From positions 93,275-157,274 of the forward strand of contig NZ_VAHM01000009.1 in assembly GCF_005796185.1 (NCBI RefSeq): 64,000 nt of DNA. The letters run 5' to 3'. The DNA comes from Pseudarthrobacter sp. NamB4. Lineage in GTDB: Bacteria > Actinomycetota > Actinomycetes > Actinomycetales > Micrococcaceae. A model generated the notes under the pieces. That model saw nothing but the letters and a program-made list of their open reading frames with translations, ran no database searches and was not told the origin of the DNA. Shown here piece by piece: positions 43,615-53,505 of the stretch (its first letter is position 1; every line of letters begins with the position of its first letter). A program made the position numbers and the translations under genes.

Positions 43615-44343
43615 GTGATCACTCCTCTCTTGACCCCGCCCTCGCCCACCATCGAGGCATGGCTGGGATTCATCGAAGAGCGTGAGCGACGGCTGCATGA
43701 CGCAGATTCATTCGAGGTCGCTGTAGAACACCAAGTGGAGTTCCAAACTGTGTACGGCATCTGTGCGCAGTCGATACGCTACGCGGGCGCATACGTGGTA
43801 CTGCACCGCGCCGGGCGCTCTCGAGAGGCTGTGGCAGTCGCCCGGCAGGCACTTGAGCATGCCTTGACCGCGCAATGGGCGCACTATGACGAGAGTGGGC
43901 CTGACCAGCTGATTGAGGGCTATCACCATTCCCGTCAACGCGTGTTCCAGGCTGTCACGAAGTACCTGAACATGCCCCAGGATGAAATCGACGCGGCTAT
44001 CGAGTCGATGCCGACCAAGGGAAAAAAGCTGCTCCGCGTCACGGACATGATTGAGCAGGTCGATTACAACGCGACGTTCAAGACTGCGTACATGCAGCAA
44101 TCGCAGATTGTCCATGTCACAGGTGAGACGGTAACGGCCTTCTTAGACTTGGACGACGAGAAGCAGTTCATACTCCTGAGCGAGGCCGACGACCCTTACG
44201 AGCGCCAAACTGCACATTTCACAGCCATGGCGACGATGTTCGCATCGTGGGTCCTTGAGTCGCTTCGAGTCGACACACCTGGTCTCGCCGAGCTGGATCA
44301 ACTCTCCGATGAACTTGCTCTACCACTCAACATCCGTGATTGA
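43615..44343 (+). CDS. DUF5677-like helical protein
   Basis: A 242-residue helical protein starting at GTG 43615. IRYAGAYVVLHRAGRSREAVAVARQALEHALTAQWAHY resembles the core of the protein at 39157 (shared R..LEH...L.W pattern) and of DUF5677. Later helices (KTAYMQQSQIVHVTG, FTAMATMFASWVLESL) fit the same bundle. It follows the ApeA-like gene by about 100 bases on the same strand, so it may be co-transcribed. Function unknown. Confidence 0.6.
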   Translation: MITPLLTPPSPTIEAWLGFIEERERRLHDADSFEVAVEHQVEFQTVYGICAQSIRYAGAYVVLHRAGRSREAVAVARQALEHALTAQWAHYDESGPDQLIEGYHHSRQRVFQAVTKYLNMPQDEIDAAIESMPTKGKKLLRVTDMIEQVDYNATFKTAYMQQSQIVHVTGETVTAFLDLDDEKQFILLSEADDPYERQTAHFTAMATMFASWVLESLRVDTPGLAELDQLSDELALPLNIRD

Positions 44344-44360
44344 TCCGGTGACCACGGTGT

Positions 44361-45960
44361 CTAGAAGCGGTTAGCAGAATCCTCGATGGTTGCATTTCTC
44401 ATGGTCCAGCCAGCGGGATCTATCTCGCGGCGGCCGCCCCACCATCCTCCGTAGTTCCATGACTGTCCTTTAGCCATCTCTATGACTTCGAGAATTGAAT
44501 CTGCGATTTTCTGACTTGAGATGTCTCCGAATATCTGTGCTCTGGCCTCCGGCTTATTCTCAACCAGGTGGAGCGCTGGCGTGATCCTGTACTGGTGGTA
44601 GGCGGCGCAACTCGGGTAGTAGGCAGCCGAAGAGGATGCGTCCTCGTTCGAGGCCAGGGATAGGCAGCACCAGAGAAAATCAAACTGACACAAGGAATCG
44701 AGGAAGGCTTCGCCTGATTCTCCGTCGTCAGCAATCTGCATGTCGGGTCTTAGATCTGGAGTGTGGCGTAGAAGTGCGGCGGACATTGCAATGAGGTTCC
44801 CGCCCTTTTCAGTTTCATCGGACCGGACAAGGAGGCCCGCCCTGGACGCCTCAGTTATTGCATGTCGAATCCAGGATCTGTAGGAGTAGACGCTGTCGCC
44901 GATTGACCTCAAAACAATCGTGGGTAAAGCCTCGTACTGGCCGTTGCGGACAGCGGCGGCCCCTACCGCCATGACCCGTTGAATAATGGCGAGCCAATTG
45001 GCCTGCGCACCTTGTTTACCTTGGATTCTTCCCGGGGTAAGCAGATAGCCTTCGTACAAGTTAGAAAGCGCGTCCATGGCGAGTTTGACGGAGGCAATGT
45101 CGCCTACGATCACAGCTTCTACCGCGACTGCAGCGATCCTGTCGAGCGCTGTTGACCTCTGCTCCTCAGTCTCTCCTTGGAGGTAAGCATTCTTCGCCGC
45201 AGCCAGGAATTTCCGAAGGGCACGAACGTTACCGTCATTCAGGGTCGCGCTTACGGCGTCCGCAAATGTCGCTGCGTCCATGGCCAGGTCGGGAACAATC
45301 ATTGGCCGGGTGCCCGCGGTGCCGACCATCTGCAGAGTTCTATGGATAAGTGCGTCCACATCTTGACGTGATTCAGCACGTTGTTGGTTCCTGAAGTTAG
45401 CCAGAACATTGGCCCACGTTCTGTGTGTAACTACGGCATTGGATGTTCCCTCGCGGGTGTACACGACTCCGCGGTTGAACCGGGTAACGTCCTTCCCGCT
45501 TGGGGCCTTGGTGATGCCGTCCTTTGCCATCACCGCCGGTATTCCGTCTGCTGGAGGCGGGATGAAGATGAGGGCCATTCGGGCAGGTTCCCCTGCCAGC
45601 TGAAGTGTGTGTACCTGAGCCCGTATGTCGATTGGCGCATCGACATACGGCCTAACAATCTCGGTGAGAGCAGCGGAATCGAACATCTTTTGTTGGGGCC
45701 AAGTACCCTGGGGCGGGCGTTCCGTCATCATTCGCGCCGATGACCAAATAACCGCCGTGAGGTTGGTTCATCATGGCGGCGCAGTCCTTGATGAAATCGA
45801 GTTTTTTCAGCGGCTCGTTGAGGTTTAGTTCCTTCTTGAAGTCCAGGGATGAGTGTTCCGCTCCAAGGGCAAGGAGCTCTGCGAGCTTTTCCTCGCTGAC
45901 CTGGCCGTCGAAGGTAAAAGCTCGGGCTGGGCCTGCGGGTTCTGGCGCTGTTTCGCTCAT
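44361..45960 (-). pseudogene. AlbA_2 (Schlafen-like) domain protein, one frameshift
   Basis: From ATG 45960 the frame gives MSETAPEPAGPARAFTF...LLALGAEHSSLDFKKELNL...KDCAAMMNQPHGGYLVIGANDDGTP, the AlbA_2 domain (E...D/E.K motif and GG.L.IG). At about 45690, in the sequence CCAACAAAAGATG, the reading moves by one base; the other frame continues with FDSAALTEIVRPYVDAPIDIRA and about 440 residues of helical sequence to 44361. The total would be about 530 residues. AlbA_2 proteins are found in defence and stress systems. It is broken by one base unless frameshifting is programmed. Confidence 0.75.
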
Positions 45961-46284
45961 CAGTTCATCCTAGGAAGGTTTTCGCCAAGTAGTGGAGGCT
46001 ACATCGGTCAGGACCGGAGATGTGGAAGGGCTGGCACCTGTGGACTGGTCCCAGAAAGTTGGACTCGATAATGTGCGGGTTCCACTTTAGCGGCCAGAGA
46101 TCGGCCCTTCAAAGAAGTCCTCCTCCCACGGGGACTCCTGTCGTTGCTGGTGCAGAGCCGTCGACCGACAGAGCTACTTGGTGAATTTCTTCCCGAGGAT
46201 TCTGCCCATTCCAATGTCAATAGACACCCGATTCGCATTACACAGCGGTTCCGGCCGCTTCTGTAGCGACCTGCTCTTAGCTGC
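45961..46284. other. Gap with possible insertion-sequence end remnant
   Basis: No gene is supported. On the minus strand, AAAGTGGAACC and CAACTTTCTGGGACCAGTCC (46030-46095) resemble the repeated end motifs often seen in IS21-type elements, but no transposase remains nearby. The assignment is from memory of the motif style and is weak. Confidence 0.25.
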
Positions 46285-46484
46285 TCACTCGGCCGGCTCC
46301 AGCAGTTCAGGCCCGTTGTTGCGGACGCTGTTCACCCGGCCACTGACGATCCGCGGGGTCAGGTTCGGCTCCGGTAGGGAATCCAGCAGGTGCTGGATGT
46401 CGGCCTTGTCGATCAGGTCCGGATCCAGCCATTCACCGAATCGGTCCCGTGGAATGATTGCCGGCGACCGGTCGTGGACGTGGC
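46285..46484 (-). pseudogene. SRAP (YedK/HMCES) gene, C-terminal part
   Basis: Minus-strand reading from the element edge gives HVHDRSPAIIPRDRFGEWLD, DLIDKADIQHLLDSL, LTPRIVSGRVNSVRNNGPEL and a stop at 46285. This is the end of a SOS-response-associated peptidase, including the active-site His of the H-D-R-x-P segment. The N-terminal part lies 10.2 kb away at 56672-57183 on the same strand, and the two rejoin at G-H-(I/V)-HDR. Confidence 0.85.
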
Positions 46485-46563
46485 TTATCTGGGGGTGGTT
46501 CTGGGGTGAGTCACGTCGGCGTGGCGTCGAAATTCGATCGTGCCTTCCTTTTATCCTCGGGGT

Positions 46564-47733
46564 GTGAGCGACGTTGCTCAAGCTTCTGCGATTGGCCGGT
46601 TCCGTGCCGAGCGGGCCGTGGTCTCCCCTGGGGAGACGTCATGGGTCGTTATCGACTCTGACTGGAACCTGCACGTTGAGGCGTGCGCCTATCTGGCTTC
46701 GCTACGGGCCGCAGATCGCTCACTCAACACGGAACGTGTCTACGCAGGTCGGGTAGCGCTCTTCTTGAACTACTGTGAGCAGTCCGGAGTGGACTGGCAC
46801 GATCCAGAGTTCACAGAGCTGCACGCTTTTCTCCGCTGGTTGATCACAGAGCCCGTTCGGCACCCCGGCGGGAAAAGCACCGCGCGCTTGAGGTCAAAGG
46901 GCACGGCCAACGCGATCGTGACCACGACTAGCGAGTTTCTCAAGTTCGGTGCGAGGCTCGGGTGGGTCGCGCCCCGGGTTTCAGCACTCCTTTCACAGCC
47001 CAAATACCTCCGCTATGTCCCTCCCGAATTTGATGCCGGGGAGCGGGACCAGTTCCGCACAACGCAGGAACGGACGCTCAAGTTTCGGGCCCAGACGACA
47101 GAGCCGGCATTGCTCATGGACGAAGAGACAGCAGTGGTGGTCTGCGCGGCCGCGAATGCGCGCGACCGCTTTCTGGTCACCGCGCTGTTGGAGACGGGGA
47201 TGCGCATCGGCGAGGCGTTAGGGCTGAGGAGATCCGATCTGCATTTCCTGGCCCGCTCGGAAGCGTTGGGCTGTGGGATACCCGGGCCTCATCTGCATGT
47301 CATAAGACGGCCAAACGAGAACGGTGCACTCGCGAAGTCACGCACTCCTCGAACAATCCCGGTGACCCAGAAGATGGTGGCCGCCTACTCCGACTACCTG
47401 TTCGAGCGCGATCGCTTGGACCGTGGGGCCGCCAATGATGCGGTTTTCGTCAACCTGTTCCGTGAACCACGCGGCCGGTCAATGACCTATGCGAATGCCA
47501 AGGAGATGATGGACCGTTTGGCGCGTGACTGTGGCTTCACTGTCCGGCCACACATGATGCGACACACGGCCGCGACGAGGTGGATCGAAGCCGGAGTCGA
47601 TCCCGACGTCGTGCAGGCACTATTGGGCCACGTTTCCTTCGCATCCACTCAGCGCTACATCCACGCGTCGAGAAAACGGATGCGGGAAGCAGTCGAAAGC
47701 ACCGCCAAGACCAGGAGAGACCTACCATGGTGA
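46564..47733 (+). CDS. tnpA: Tyrosine recombinase, TnpA of Tn554 type
   Basis: About 389 residues. N-terminal SAM-like DNA-binding domain (RSLNTERVYAGRVALFLNYCEQSGVDW), then the catalytic domain with Arg in LETGMRIGEALGLR, the His-x-x-Arg motif HMMRHTAATRW, His in LLGHVSFAST and the nucleophile Tyr in QRYIHASRK. GTG 46564 and GTG 46540 are both possible starts. It lies 80 bases inside the left end, and its stop overlaps the tnpB start. Confidence 0.88.
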   Translation: MSDVAQASAIGRFRAERAVVSPGETSWVVIDSDWNLHVEACAYLASLRAADRSLNTERVYAGRVALFLNYCEQSGVDWHDPEFTELHAFLRWLITEPVRHPGGKSTARLRSKGTANAIVTTTSEFLKFGARLGWVAPRVSALLSQPKYLRYVPPEFDAGERDQFRTTQERTLKFRAQTTEPALLMDEETAVVVCAAANARDRFLVTALLETGMRIGEALGLRRSDLHFLARSEALGCGIPGPHLHVIRRPNENGALAKSRTPRTIPVTQKMVAAYSDYLFERDRLDRGAANDAVFVNLFREPRGRSMTYANAKEMMDRLARDCGFTVRPHMMRHTAATRWIEAGVDPDVVQALLGHVSFASTQRYIHASRKRMREAVESTAKTRRDLPW

Positions 47734-50240
47734 GTGATTCAACCCTCGTTGAACCAGCGATCGATCAGACCACGCCGAACCGGCTGGCACTGGCTTTGGA
47801 TCACGAAGCTTGGCTGCGATGGTTGGAAGGGAGAATCGATCCTAACTGGCGGCCGGGCGAATGGGACGCGGACAACTGGTTCTTCGACGGCGACCCGGAC
47901 CGCGAGGACAACATCATCACGCGCTGCACTGTCCAGCGATGCGGAGCAAAGCTGGAAGGTGGAGCCCTCTGCACCACCTGCTTGAAAACCTGGAAGTCAT
48001 CCGATCTTGCGCTTGACGTCTTTACAGCTGAGTATTCGCCGCCGCGCGGTAAGGTCCTCCCGGGTAAACAGCCTGACGGATGTCTCGTCAGGAAAGGAGC
48101 GATCCCTTGTGCACGGCCAGCGATCTGCCAGGGCCTATGCCGCAGCCACTACGGCGCGCTTCGATACCAGCGGGGCCGGGACACTTCCCTTACCCTCGGA
48201 ACCTGGTTGGCCGCCGGCCAAAATCCCTACCCGGCAGATGAAAGCCTATGCACGGTGCACCAATGCGATCAACGACCGGATCTGCGGGACGGGCTGTGCC
48301 GCTATCACCACGGGCTTTACCGGCGCGAAGGACTCGGAGCATCCGTATTGGAGTGGGCAGCCACAGCCCACCCGCACCTGACCGAAGGCCAGTTCTCGAT
48401 GCTCCCGCTGTGCCCTCTCGTCCGCGCGGAGATGCTTTACGCCCTCCAGCGCCGTGACGCATCAGGCGACCGCCTCGTTCCCAAGATGCTCAGAAGACTC
48501 GTCAAGGACACTAAGCATCATGAGCATCTGGTTGGTTTAACTCCTCACCAGCTCAGCCCTCAGGGTGGCAGCAAAGACCTGGACAGTCACCGACGTGACA
48601 TAGTCCATTGGCTGCAGGCAGGCTACGAGGACATGACCGGTGGCGACCCCACCCGACGCTTGGTTTGGGACTTCACGACTCTTGACCTGCGGGGCAGCAC
48701 CCGGACCAAGCATCGCCGAATGCACAGCGGTCAGGCCGATTTCACGGTGATCAGCCAGACGTGGCTTAGAGACCTCGCCATGGAAAAATGCCGGACCTTT
48801 GAGACAAGCACCAAAATCCGCGAACTGCTCACGGCCGTCGAGGTGGCGTCACGGGCTCTCGAAGCTACCGCGGACGGCGGATACCAAGTCGAGGACCTTG
48901 GACCACACCATTTGGACGCCATCACCCAGGCCTTCAGGGAGTGGGCGCACCCGGACGGACAACCACGCAGCAGTACCCGCCGATACGTCGGGCTCGAGGC
49001 CGTGTTCGCCTTGGTGGATTTCGGCCACCAATCCCGCATGATCGAGGGCATCACAGACGCGTTCCTGCGGGACCCCGAAGCCCATCGCCTCCAACTGGAA
49101 CCAAAGTCCCGGGAAGAAGTCGGCAAAGCCATCCCAGAAGAAGTCATCACCCAACTCGATCAGAAACTGGACCAGCTCGAATGCAACGCCGACTACCCCG
49201 AAATGGCCGAGGATCATCAGCGCCTCCTGATCCGAACCCTCTACATCGTCTTGCGCGACACGGGCCGTCGGCCAAACGAAGTGTGCGCACTCCGCAAAGA
49301 CTGTGTTGAGTTCGACCATGACGGACCAGTGCTGATCTGGGACAACACCAAGGCTGGCCGGAACCGGCGGCGTCTACCCATCCCGTCGGTGACTAACGAA
49401 TCCATCGCCGCCTGGCGTGAGGTCAGAAACACGCTGTCCACCGGAGATGCCCGCGATAACTACCTCTTTCCCTCCGGAACGCCCGACCGCATCGATCCCC
49501 ACTTCCGGCCCGCAAGCCTGGCACGGTCCCTAAAAATCTGGGTCGACGGAATGCCGGATCTAGTCAGTGACGCGGTCGATGCCAGGGGCAACCGCGTCCC
49601 GTTCGACCGTCTGATCTATCCCTACGCATTCCGGCACTCCTACGCCCAACGCCACGCCGACGCCGGAGTCCAGATAGATGTCTTGTGTGAGCTGATGGAC
49701 CATCGAAGTATCTCAACCACCCAGATCTACTATCGGGTAAACCAAAAGCGGAAACGCGAAGCAATCCGAACCCTGAGCAGGCACGTCACAGACCGCCACG
49801 GAATTGCCGCACCCACCGCTTCCACTACGGCCTACGAGATGCGCTCGGTAGCGGCACCGTTTGGCAACTGCGTCGAGCCATCGAACGTCAAAGCCGGCGG
49901 AGGAAGCTGCCCCATCCGGTTCCAATGCTCAGGCTGCGGCTTTTACCGCCCCGATCCGTCTTATCTGCCCGTGATCGAGGACCACATTCGCTCACTGAAG
50001 GCTGACCGCGAAACAGCTGCTGCCATGGACGTCGACGACTACGTACTGCGCAACCTTGACGCCCAGATAGAAAGCTACCGGCACGTGCTCGACGTCATGA
50101 AGGAGCATCTGGACGCCCTCCCAGAAGACGAGCGACACGAAGTCGAGCAGGCCGGCACGCTGCTACGCCGCCTACGCGCCGGAGGCAGCAGCAGAACACC
50201 GCTGCCACTCACCGTCAAAAACCGGGCGCACACCTCATGA
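47727..50240 (+). CDS. tnpB: Tyrosine recombinase, TnpB of Tn554 type
   Basis: An 837-residue recombinase. The N-terminal third has repeated cysteine motifs that look zinc-binding (CTVQRCGAKLEGGALCTTC, CQGLCRSHY, CDQRPDLRDGLCRYHH). The C-terminal catalytic region has Arg in RDTGRRPNEVCALRKD, YPYAFRHSYAQRHADAG (the first His of His-x-x-Arg is Tyr), LMDHRSISTTQIYYRV, and a further Cys cluster CPIRFQCSGCGFYRPD. ATG 47727 overlaps the end of tnpA, and its own stop overlaps the tnpC start, so the three genes are translationally coupled. Confidence 0.88.
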   Translation: MVSDSTLVEPAIDQTTPNRLALALDHEAWLRWLEGRIDPNWRPGEWDADNWFFDGDPDREDNIITRCTVQRCGAKLEGGALCTTCLKTWKSSDLALDVFTAEYSPPRGKVLPGKQPDGCLVRKGAIPCARPAICQGLCRSHYGALRYQRGRDTSLTLGTWLAAGQNPYPADESLCTVHQCDQRPDLRDGLCRYHHGLYRREGLGASVLEWAATAHPHLTEGQFSMLPLCPLVRAEMLYALQRRDASGDRLVPKMLRRLVKDTKHHEHLVGLTPHQLSPQGGSKDLDSHRRDIVHWLQAGYEDMTGGDPTRRLVWDFTTLDLRGSTRTKHRRMHSGQADFTVISQTWLRDLAMEKCRTFETSTKIRELLTAVEVASRALEATADGGYQVEDLGPHHLDAITQAFREWAHPDGQPRSSTRRYVGLEAVFALVDFGHQSRMIEGITDAFLRDPEAHRLQLEPKSREEVGKAIPEEVITQLDQKLDQLECNADYPEMAEDHQRLLIRTLYIVLRDTGRRPNEVCALRKDCVEFDHDGPVLIWDNTKAGRNRRRLPIPSVTNESIAAWREVRNTLSTGDARDNYLFPSGTPDRIDPHFRPASLARSLKIWVDGMPDLVSDAVDARGNRVPFDRLIYPYAFRHSYAQRHADAGVQIDVLCELMDHRSISTTQIYYRVNQKRKREAIRTLSRHVTDRHGIAAPTASTTAYEMRSVAAPFGNCVEPSNVKAGGGSCPIRFQCSGCGFYRPDPSYLPVIEDHIRSLKADRETAAAMDVDDYVLRNLDAQIESYRHVLDVMKEHLDALPEDERHEVEQAGTLLRRLRAGGSSRTPLPLTVKNRAHTS

Positions 50241-50804
50241 CGCAAACGCAGCAGGCAAAACCACACCCAGGACGCCCGCCCAAGTACTGCTGGAATTCCG
50301 GCAGAAAGAGAGCCGCGAGAAACGCGCAGCTGTCGAGCAGCAACTCGTCGCGATGCTCACCGACGGTGATCCCATCACCTACATCAAGGTCGCGCGCAGG
50401 GCGAAAGTCTCCACAGGCTCGTCTATTCACCAGGGACCCGAGAACAAATCAAAGAGGCCATCAACAAGCAACAACAACCCAAGCAGACCCCCAACAGCCA
50501 ACCCGCAGGAATCGATTCCCTTCGAACCGATCTCGCACTGGCCAGGCAAGAAATCAGCACACTCCGCCAAGAACGCGAGGACCTGCGAGCAAACCTCAGA
50601 CAGGCCCTCGGCCGCCAACTGAACAACCTCAGCACCGCCCCTCTGGTCGACCGGCTCAACCGCCTCGCAGGCGAACTGGCGGAAGCCCGCGCATCGAACA
50701 CCGAACTGAACCTACAGATCACAGCCCTTCAGGACGACCTCGCCGCGGCCAGGACCAGTCTGCGGCGCATGATCCGAGAGCAGAACACGGACACTCTCAA
50801 ATAG
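50237..50804 (+). pseudogene. tnpC: TnpC-like coiled-coil protein, two frameshifts
   Basis: Starts at ATG 50237 as MTQTQQAKPHPGRP, then must shift one base near 50280 to give QVLLEFRQKESREKRAAVEQ...MLTDGDPITYIKVARRAKVSTG, and again near 50417 to give LVYSPGTREQIKEAINKQQ...DLALARQEISTLRQEREDL...TELNLQITALQDDLAAARTSL and a stop at 50804. Each shift equals one lost base. The helix-turn-helix plus coiled-coil pattern is that of Tn554 TnpC, an orientation/efficiency factor. The element may therefore be impaired. Confidence 0.75.
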
Positions 50805-50959
50805 CGTCATTCAACGATCGGCCCGAAAGGGCATAAGTAGAAGGTGCGTGGGGCCGCGTTTCCGTTCGTGTTCCTGCTCGCGGCACAGGATGTAGCAAGC
50901 CGGAAGACGCAACGGTCCGTCAGCGCCAGTGCGCGATTAGGGATCCATCAGCGTGCCGT

Positions 50960-52031
50960 CTACTTCCTGAGCTTCTTATTCACGTCGAGCAGATACACCA
51001 GGTCGTGCCGTCGGACTGTGGCGTGGGCTCGGAACGCCTCCTGAGCACCCGCGGCCGCGACGCGGGTGGCGGCTGCCGCTGCAGCAGCTGGAGTGGGAAG
51101 TGCTGCTGCCAGGTCGCTGAAGTTCGCTATAGCCACCAGCAACGTCGGCAGCCCGTACCCTTCCATGAACAGGCGTTTAGCTGTCTCCACCCCCACGCGC
51201 GTCGCGGTTGCGCTCTTTCGCAGATCTTCCAGCTTTGGGCGAACCACATCGTGCCACAACTCGTCGATTTCGCTTGGAAGGGTTTCATCTAGAGCCGAGG
51301 ACTGGAGTTTGCTGGCTAGCTCCTTCACTGACTCCCTGTACGCGACTCTGCCATCGGCAAGTTCTTCGCGGGCTTCCAAAATGTGGCTCATGGGTGCATC
51401 AGGGAAGGTGGGTAGCCGCTCCACTAATCCTGCGCCGACGGCTGTCCGACGGGAGCGGTTGTCAGCGACAGCAGGCAACCCATCGGCATAGTCTCCTGCT
51501 TCACGCAGGAAGTCAGTGGAGATCTGATCCAGAAGAACCGTTGAGCTGGGATCAGCCAGTGCCTGGGTAAGTCGTTCGCGGAACCACGTGATCTGCTGGA
51601 CAGTGCTGTCCTCAAAGCACGTTCCATCGCTGATCAGGGTGACAGAACCGGCTTCCAACGCCATGTTCAGCTCCAACCCTTCAGCGCTGTGCAAGACCTC
51701 GGCTGCTTGCTGCCTGAACTTGACGATCGCCGGACGCCATAGTGCCTCCCCTTCGAGGCGCTGCGGATCATTGTTGGGCCTGGCGGCCAACTTCCGCAGT
51801 GCTCTGCGAAATTCTTGAGGTGTCACTTCTTCGACTCCCAGACGCTCCAGGGTCTCGGAAGGAAGATTCGCAACGGTTAACAAGGGATCGTCAGGATCTG
51901 TGTCCAACAACGGAGAAAAAGTATGCATCCACGCCGCTGGGCGCGACGAGATCCACATGATCTGCGTAGAGCAGAGAACTGCGCAATAGTCGCAGCTCGT
52001 CGTACAACGATGGCTGGCCGCTACTTTTCAT
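50960..52031 (-). pseudogene. Uncharacterised protein with probable frameshift
   Basis: The main frame (to 50960) gives TPQEFRRALRKLAARPNN...LEGLELNMALEAGSVTLISD...DEIDELWHDVVRPKLEDLRKSA...AHATVRRHDLVYLLDVNKKLRK, a helical protein with an alanine-rich span. Its expected beginning is in another frame: MKSSGQPSLYDELRLLRSSLLYADHVDLVAPS from ATG 52031. The two join near 51930. I recognise this only as an uncharacterised family of mobile regions (DUF6236-like, uncertain). Confidence 0.5.
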
Positions 52032-52312
52032 TCGCGGACTGGCGCCGACTGTTACAGTCAGGCCAGAGCGAGTCGGTCCAAGAGTATTTCGTTTCCGGCG
52101 AGACGGCCTGCGCGACTTTCCCCATGGAATCATCATCGCTCATGTGTTTAGATGCCAAGTTGATAGCGCACGGAGGCCAATCCCCTTAGGTGCAGGTTCC
52201 TAGGGCGTGTCTCCCTTATCAGCCGAAGCTGGAAGATAACAACGGTATCCAGCCTCGTCGAGGGGTAAGCGGACGGGACGTTGACTTGGTCGTCCATTGG
52301 AATAATGAACGA

Positions 52313-52825
52313 GTGGCAAAACCCCAGGAACTTCGGAATCGCGCATGGCGTCGTGGGCCGGCGTGGCTCTTCCTCGCGTGGGCGCTGCACGACCTCGAGG
52401 AAGCCGCAACCTTCCCTGCCAGTTGCAATTACTTGGCCGACCGTACCGGGATTCACGCGCTGCGGATGGACTTGCGTCAGTCTTGGGCAGGGGTCGGCTT
52501 AATGGGCGTTCTCGTCGGATTCGCTTGCGTCCGTGGCGCGCAGACGGCGGGCAGTTCGCGCTTGTACCGGGCTGTGGTCGCAGGGCTGGGCGTGCACGTT
52601 GGGACGCACCTCGGTGCGACTGTGCTTGCACGACGCTACACGGCAGGCGTCGTGACCGCGGTACCCGTGATGCTGCCCGGCGTGATTGCGGCAGGCAGGG
52701 ACCTTGCCCGCAGCGGGACGCCGCTACGCGCCAGGGATCAAGTCATGGGCGCGGTCGTCCTGGTGCCCGCGGCATTCGTATGCCACTTCATCGTTCGTAT
52801 GGCGATGAGGCGCAGGGCGAACTGA
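52313..52825 (+). CDS. HXXEE-domain membrane protein
   Basis: About 170 residues with the motif His-x-x-Glu-Glu in WLFLAWALHDLEEAATFP near the N-terminus, and several hydrophobic spans (GVGLMGVLVGFACVRG, VTAVPVMLPGVIAAGRDLA, GAVVLVPAAFVCHFIVRMA). This is the HXXEE family of small membrane proteins, role unknown. GTG 52313 places the motif at the usual distance from the start; longer in-frame starts exist but add non-conserved text. Confidence 0.6.
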   Translation: MAKPQELRNRAWRRGPAWLFLAWALHDLEEAATFPASCNYLADRTGIHALRMDLRQSWAGVGLMGVLVGFACVRGAQTAGSSRLYRAVVAGLGVHVGTHLGATVLARRYTAGVVTAVPVMLPGVIAAGRDLARSGTPLRARDQVMGAVVLVPAAFVCHFIVRMAMRRRAN

Positions 52826-52990
52826 CCGTCACAGTAAACGCAGACATCCCCACTTGGGACACTTTGCGGTCGGAAGTCCGAAGGTGTTCCCAGTAGGGAT
52901 CCCTATCACTGACAGCTTTTGGCGCGCACGGTGCGGCCCGTAAGGGGATCTCTTGATGGCCTTGGCATGACACTCGCCTCATGCAGGGAC

Positions 52991-53308
52991 TTATTTCGCC
53001 GCCCAGAGTAGTTCACGTATAAGTCGATGCAACACCTGGCGGTCAACCTCCGGATGGGTATCCGCCCAAGCAACAAGGGCATTGGAGTAGTTGCCGAGGG
53101 GTCCGCCCGGATCGCGTACACGCCGCGCTTCGGCGTGTAGTGCGTGAATGGTGGGCAAAAACGTCTGACCGCGCTCGGTGCCGAAATCCGCTAAGAACCG
53201 CTCGTCCGGTGTCGGAGTCTCACCAGGCTTGTGTGCCGGCTCCTTTTGGTACTGTTCCAACGCATCGCGGTAGGCCGCCAGCGCTGCGCTGAGTTCTTCA
53301 TCAACCAT
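52991..53308 (-). CDS. Hypothetical 105-residue protein
   Basis: A helical acidic protein (MVDEELSAALAAYRDALEQY...SNALVAWADTHPEVDRQVLHRLIRELLWAAK). No family is recognised. It is cargo of the Tn554-like unit, just left of the nested element. Confidence 0.5.
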   Translation of the reverse strand: MVDEELSAALAAYRDALEQYQKEPAHKPGETPTPDERFLADFGTERGQTFLPTIHALHAEARRVRDPGGPLGNYSNALVAWADTHPEVDRQVLHRLIRELLWAAK

Positions 53309-53428
53309 TCCCCAAGAATAAGGCGGAGATGAAGGCCCTATGCCCGCAAGCCAAATGCACGGTGAAGGTACCCTAACCGCTACGCTCAGGGCCAACTTCC
53401 TCGTCAGAAGTCTGAAGAAAATTCAACT

Positions 53429-53476
53429 GTGACTTTCGGCGGTAAATGGCAGTCTTTTTGCGGCGCTATTTGGCGC
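53429..53476 (-). repeat. Left 48-bp terminal inverted repeat
   Basis: Starts GTGACTTTCGGCGGTAAATG on the plus strand and ends GCTATTTGGCGC. It agrees at 43 of 48 positions with the solo copy at 41797 and is inverted relative to the copy at 56476. It lies 29 bases past the stop of the resolvase gene. Confidence 0.85.
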
Positions 53477-53505
53477 GTTCCTAGCAGTCGGCACCGCGTC
53501 GGTCT

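Noticed and set aside
45680..45700. Programmed frameshifting in the AlbA_2 gene
   Set aside because: Many genes nearby have similar single-base lesions, so mutation or sequencing error is simpler; no stimulatory structure is evident.
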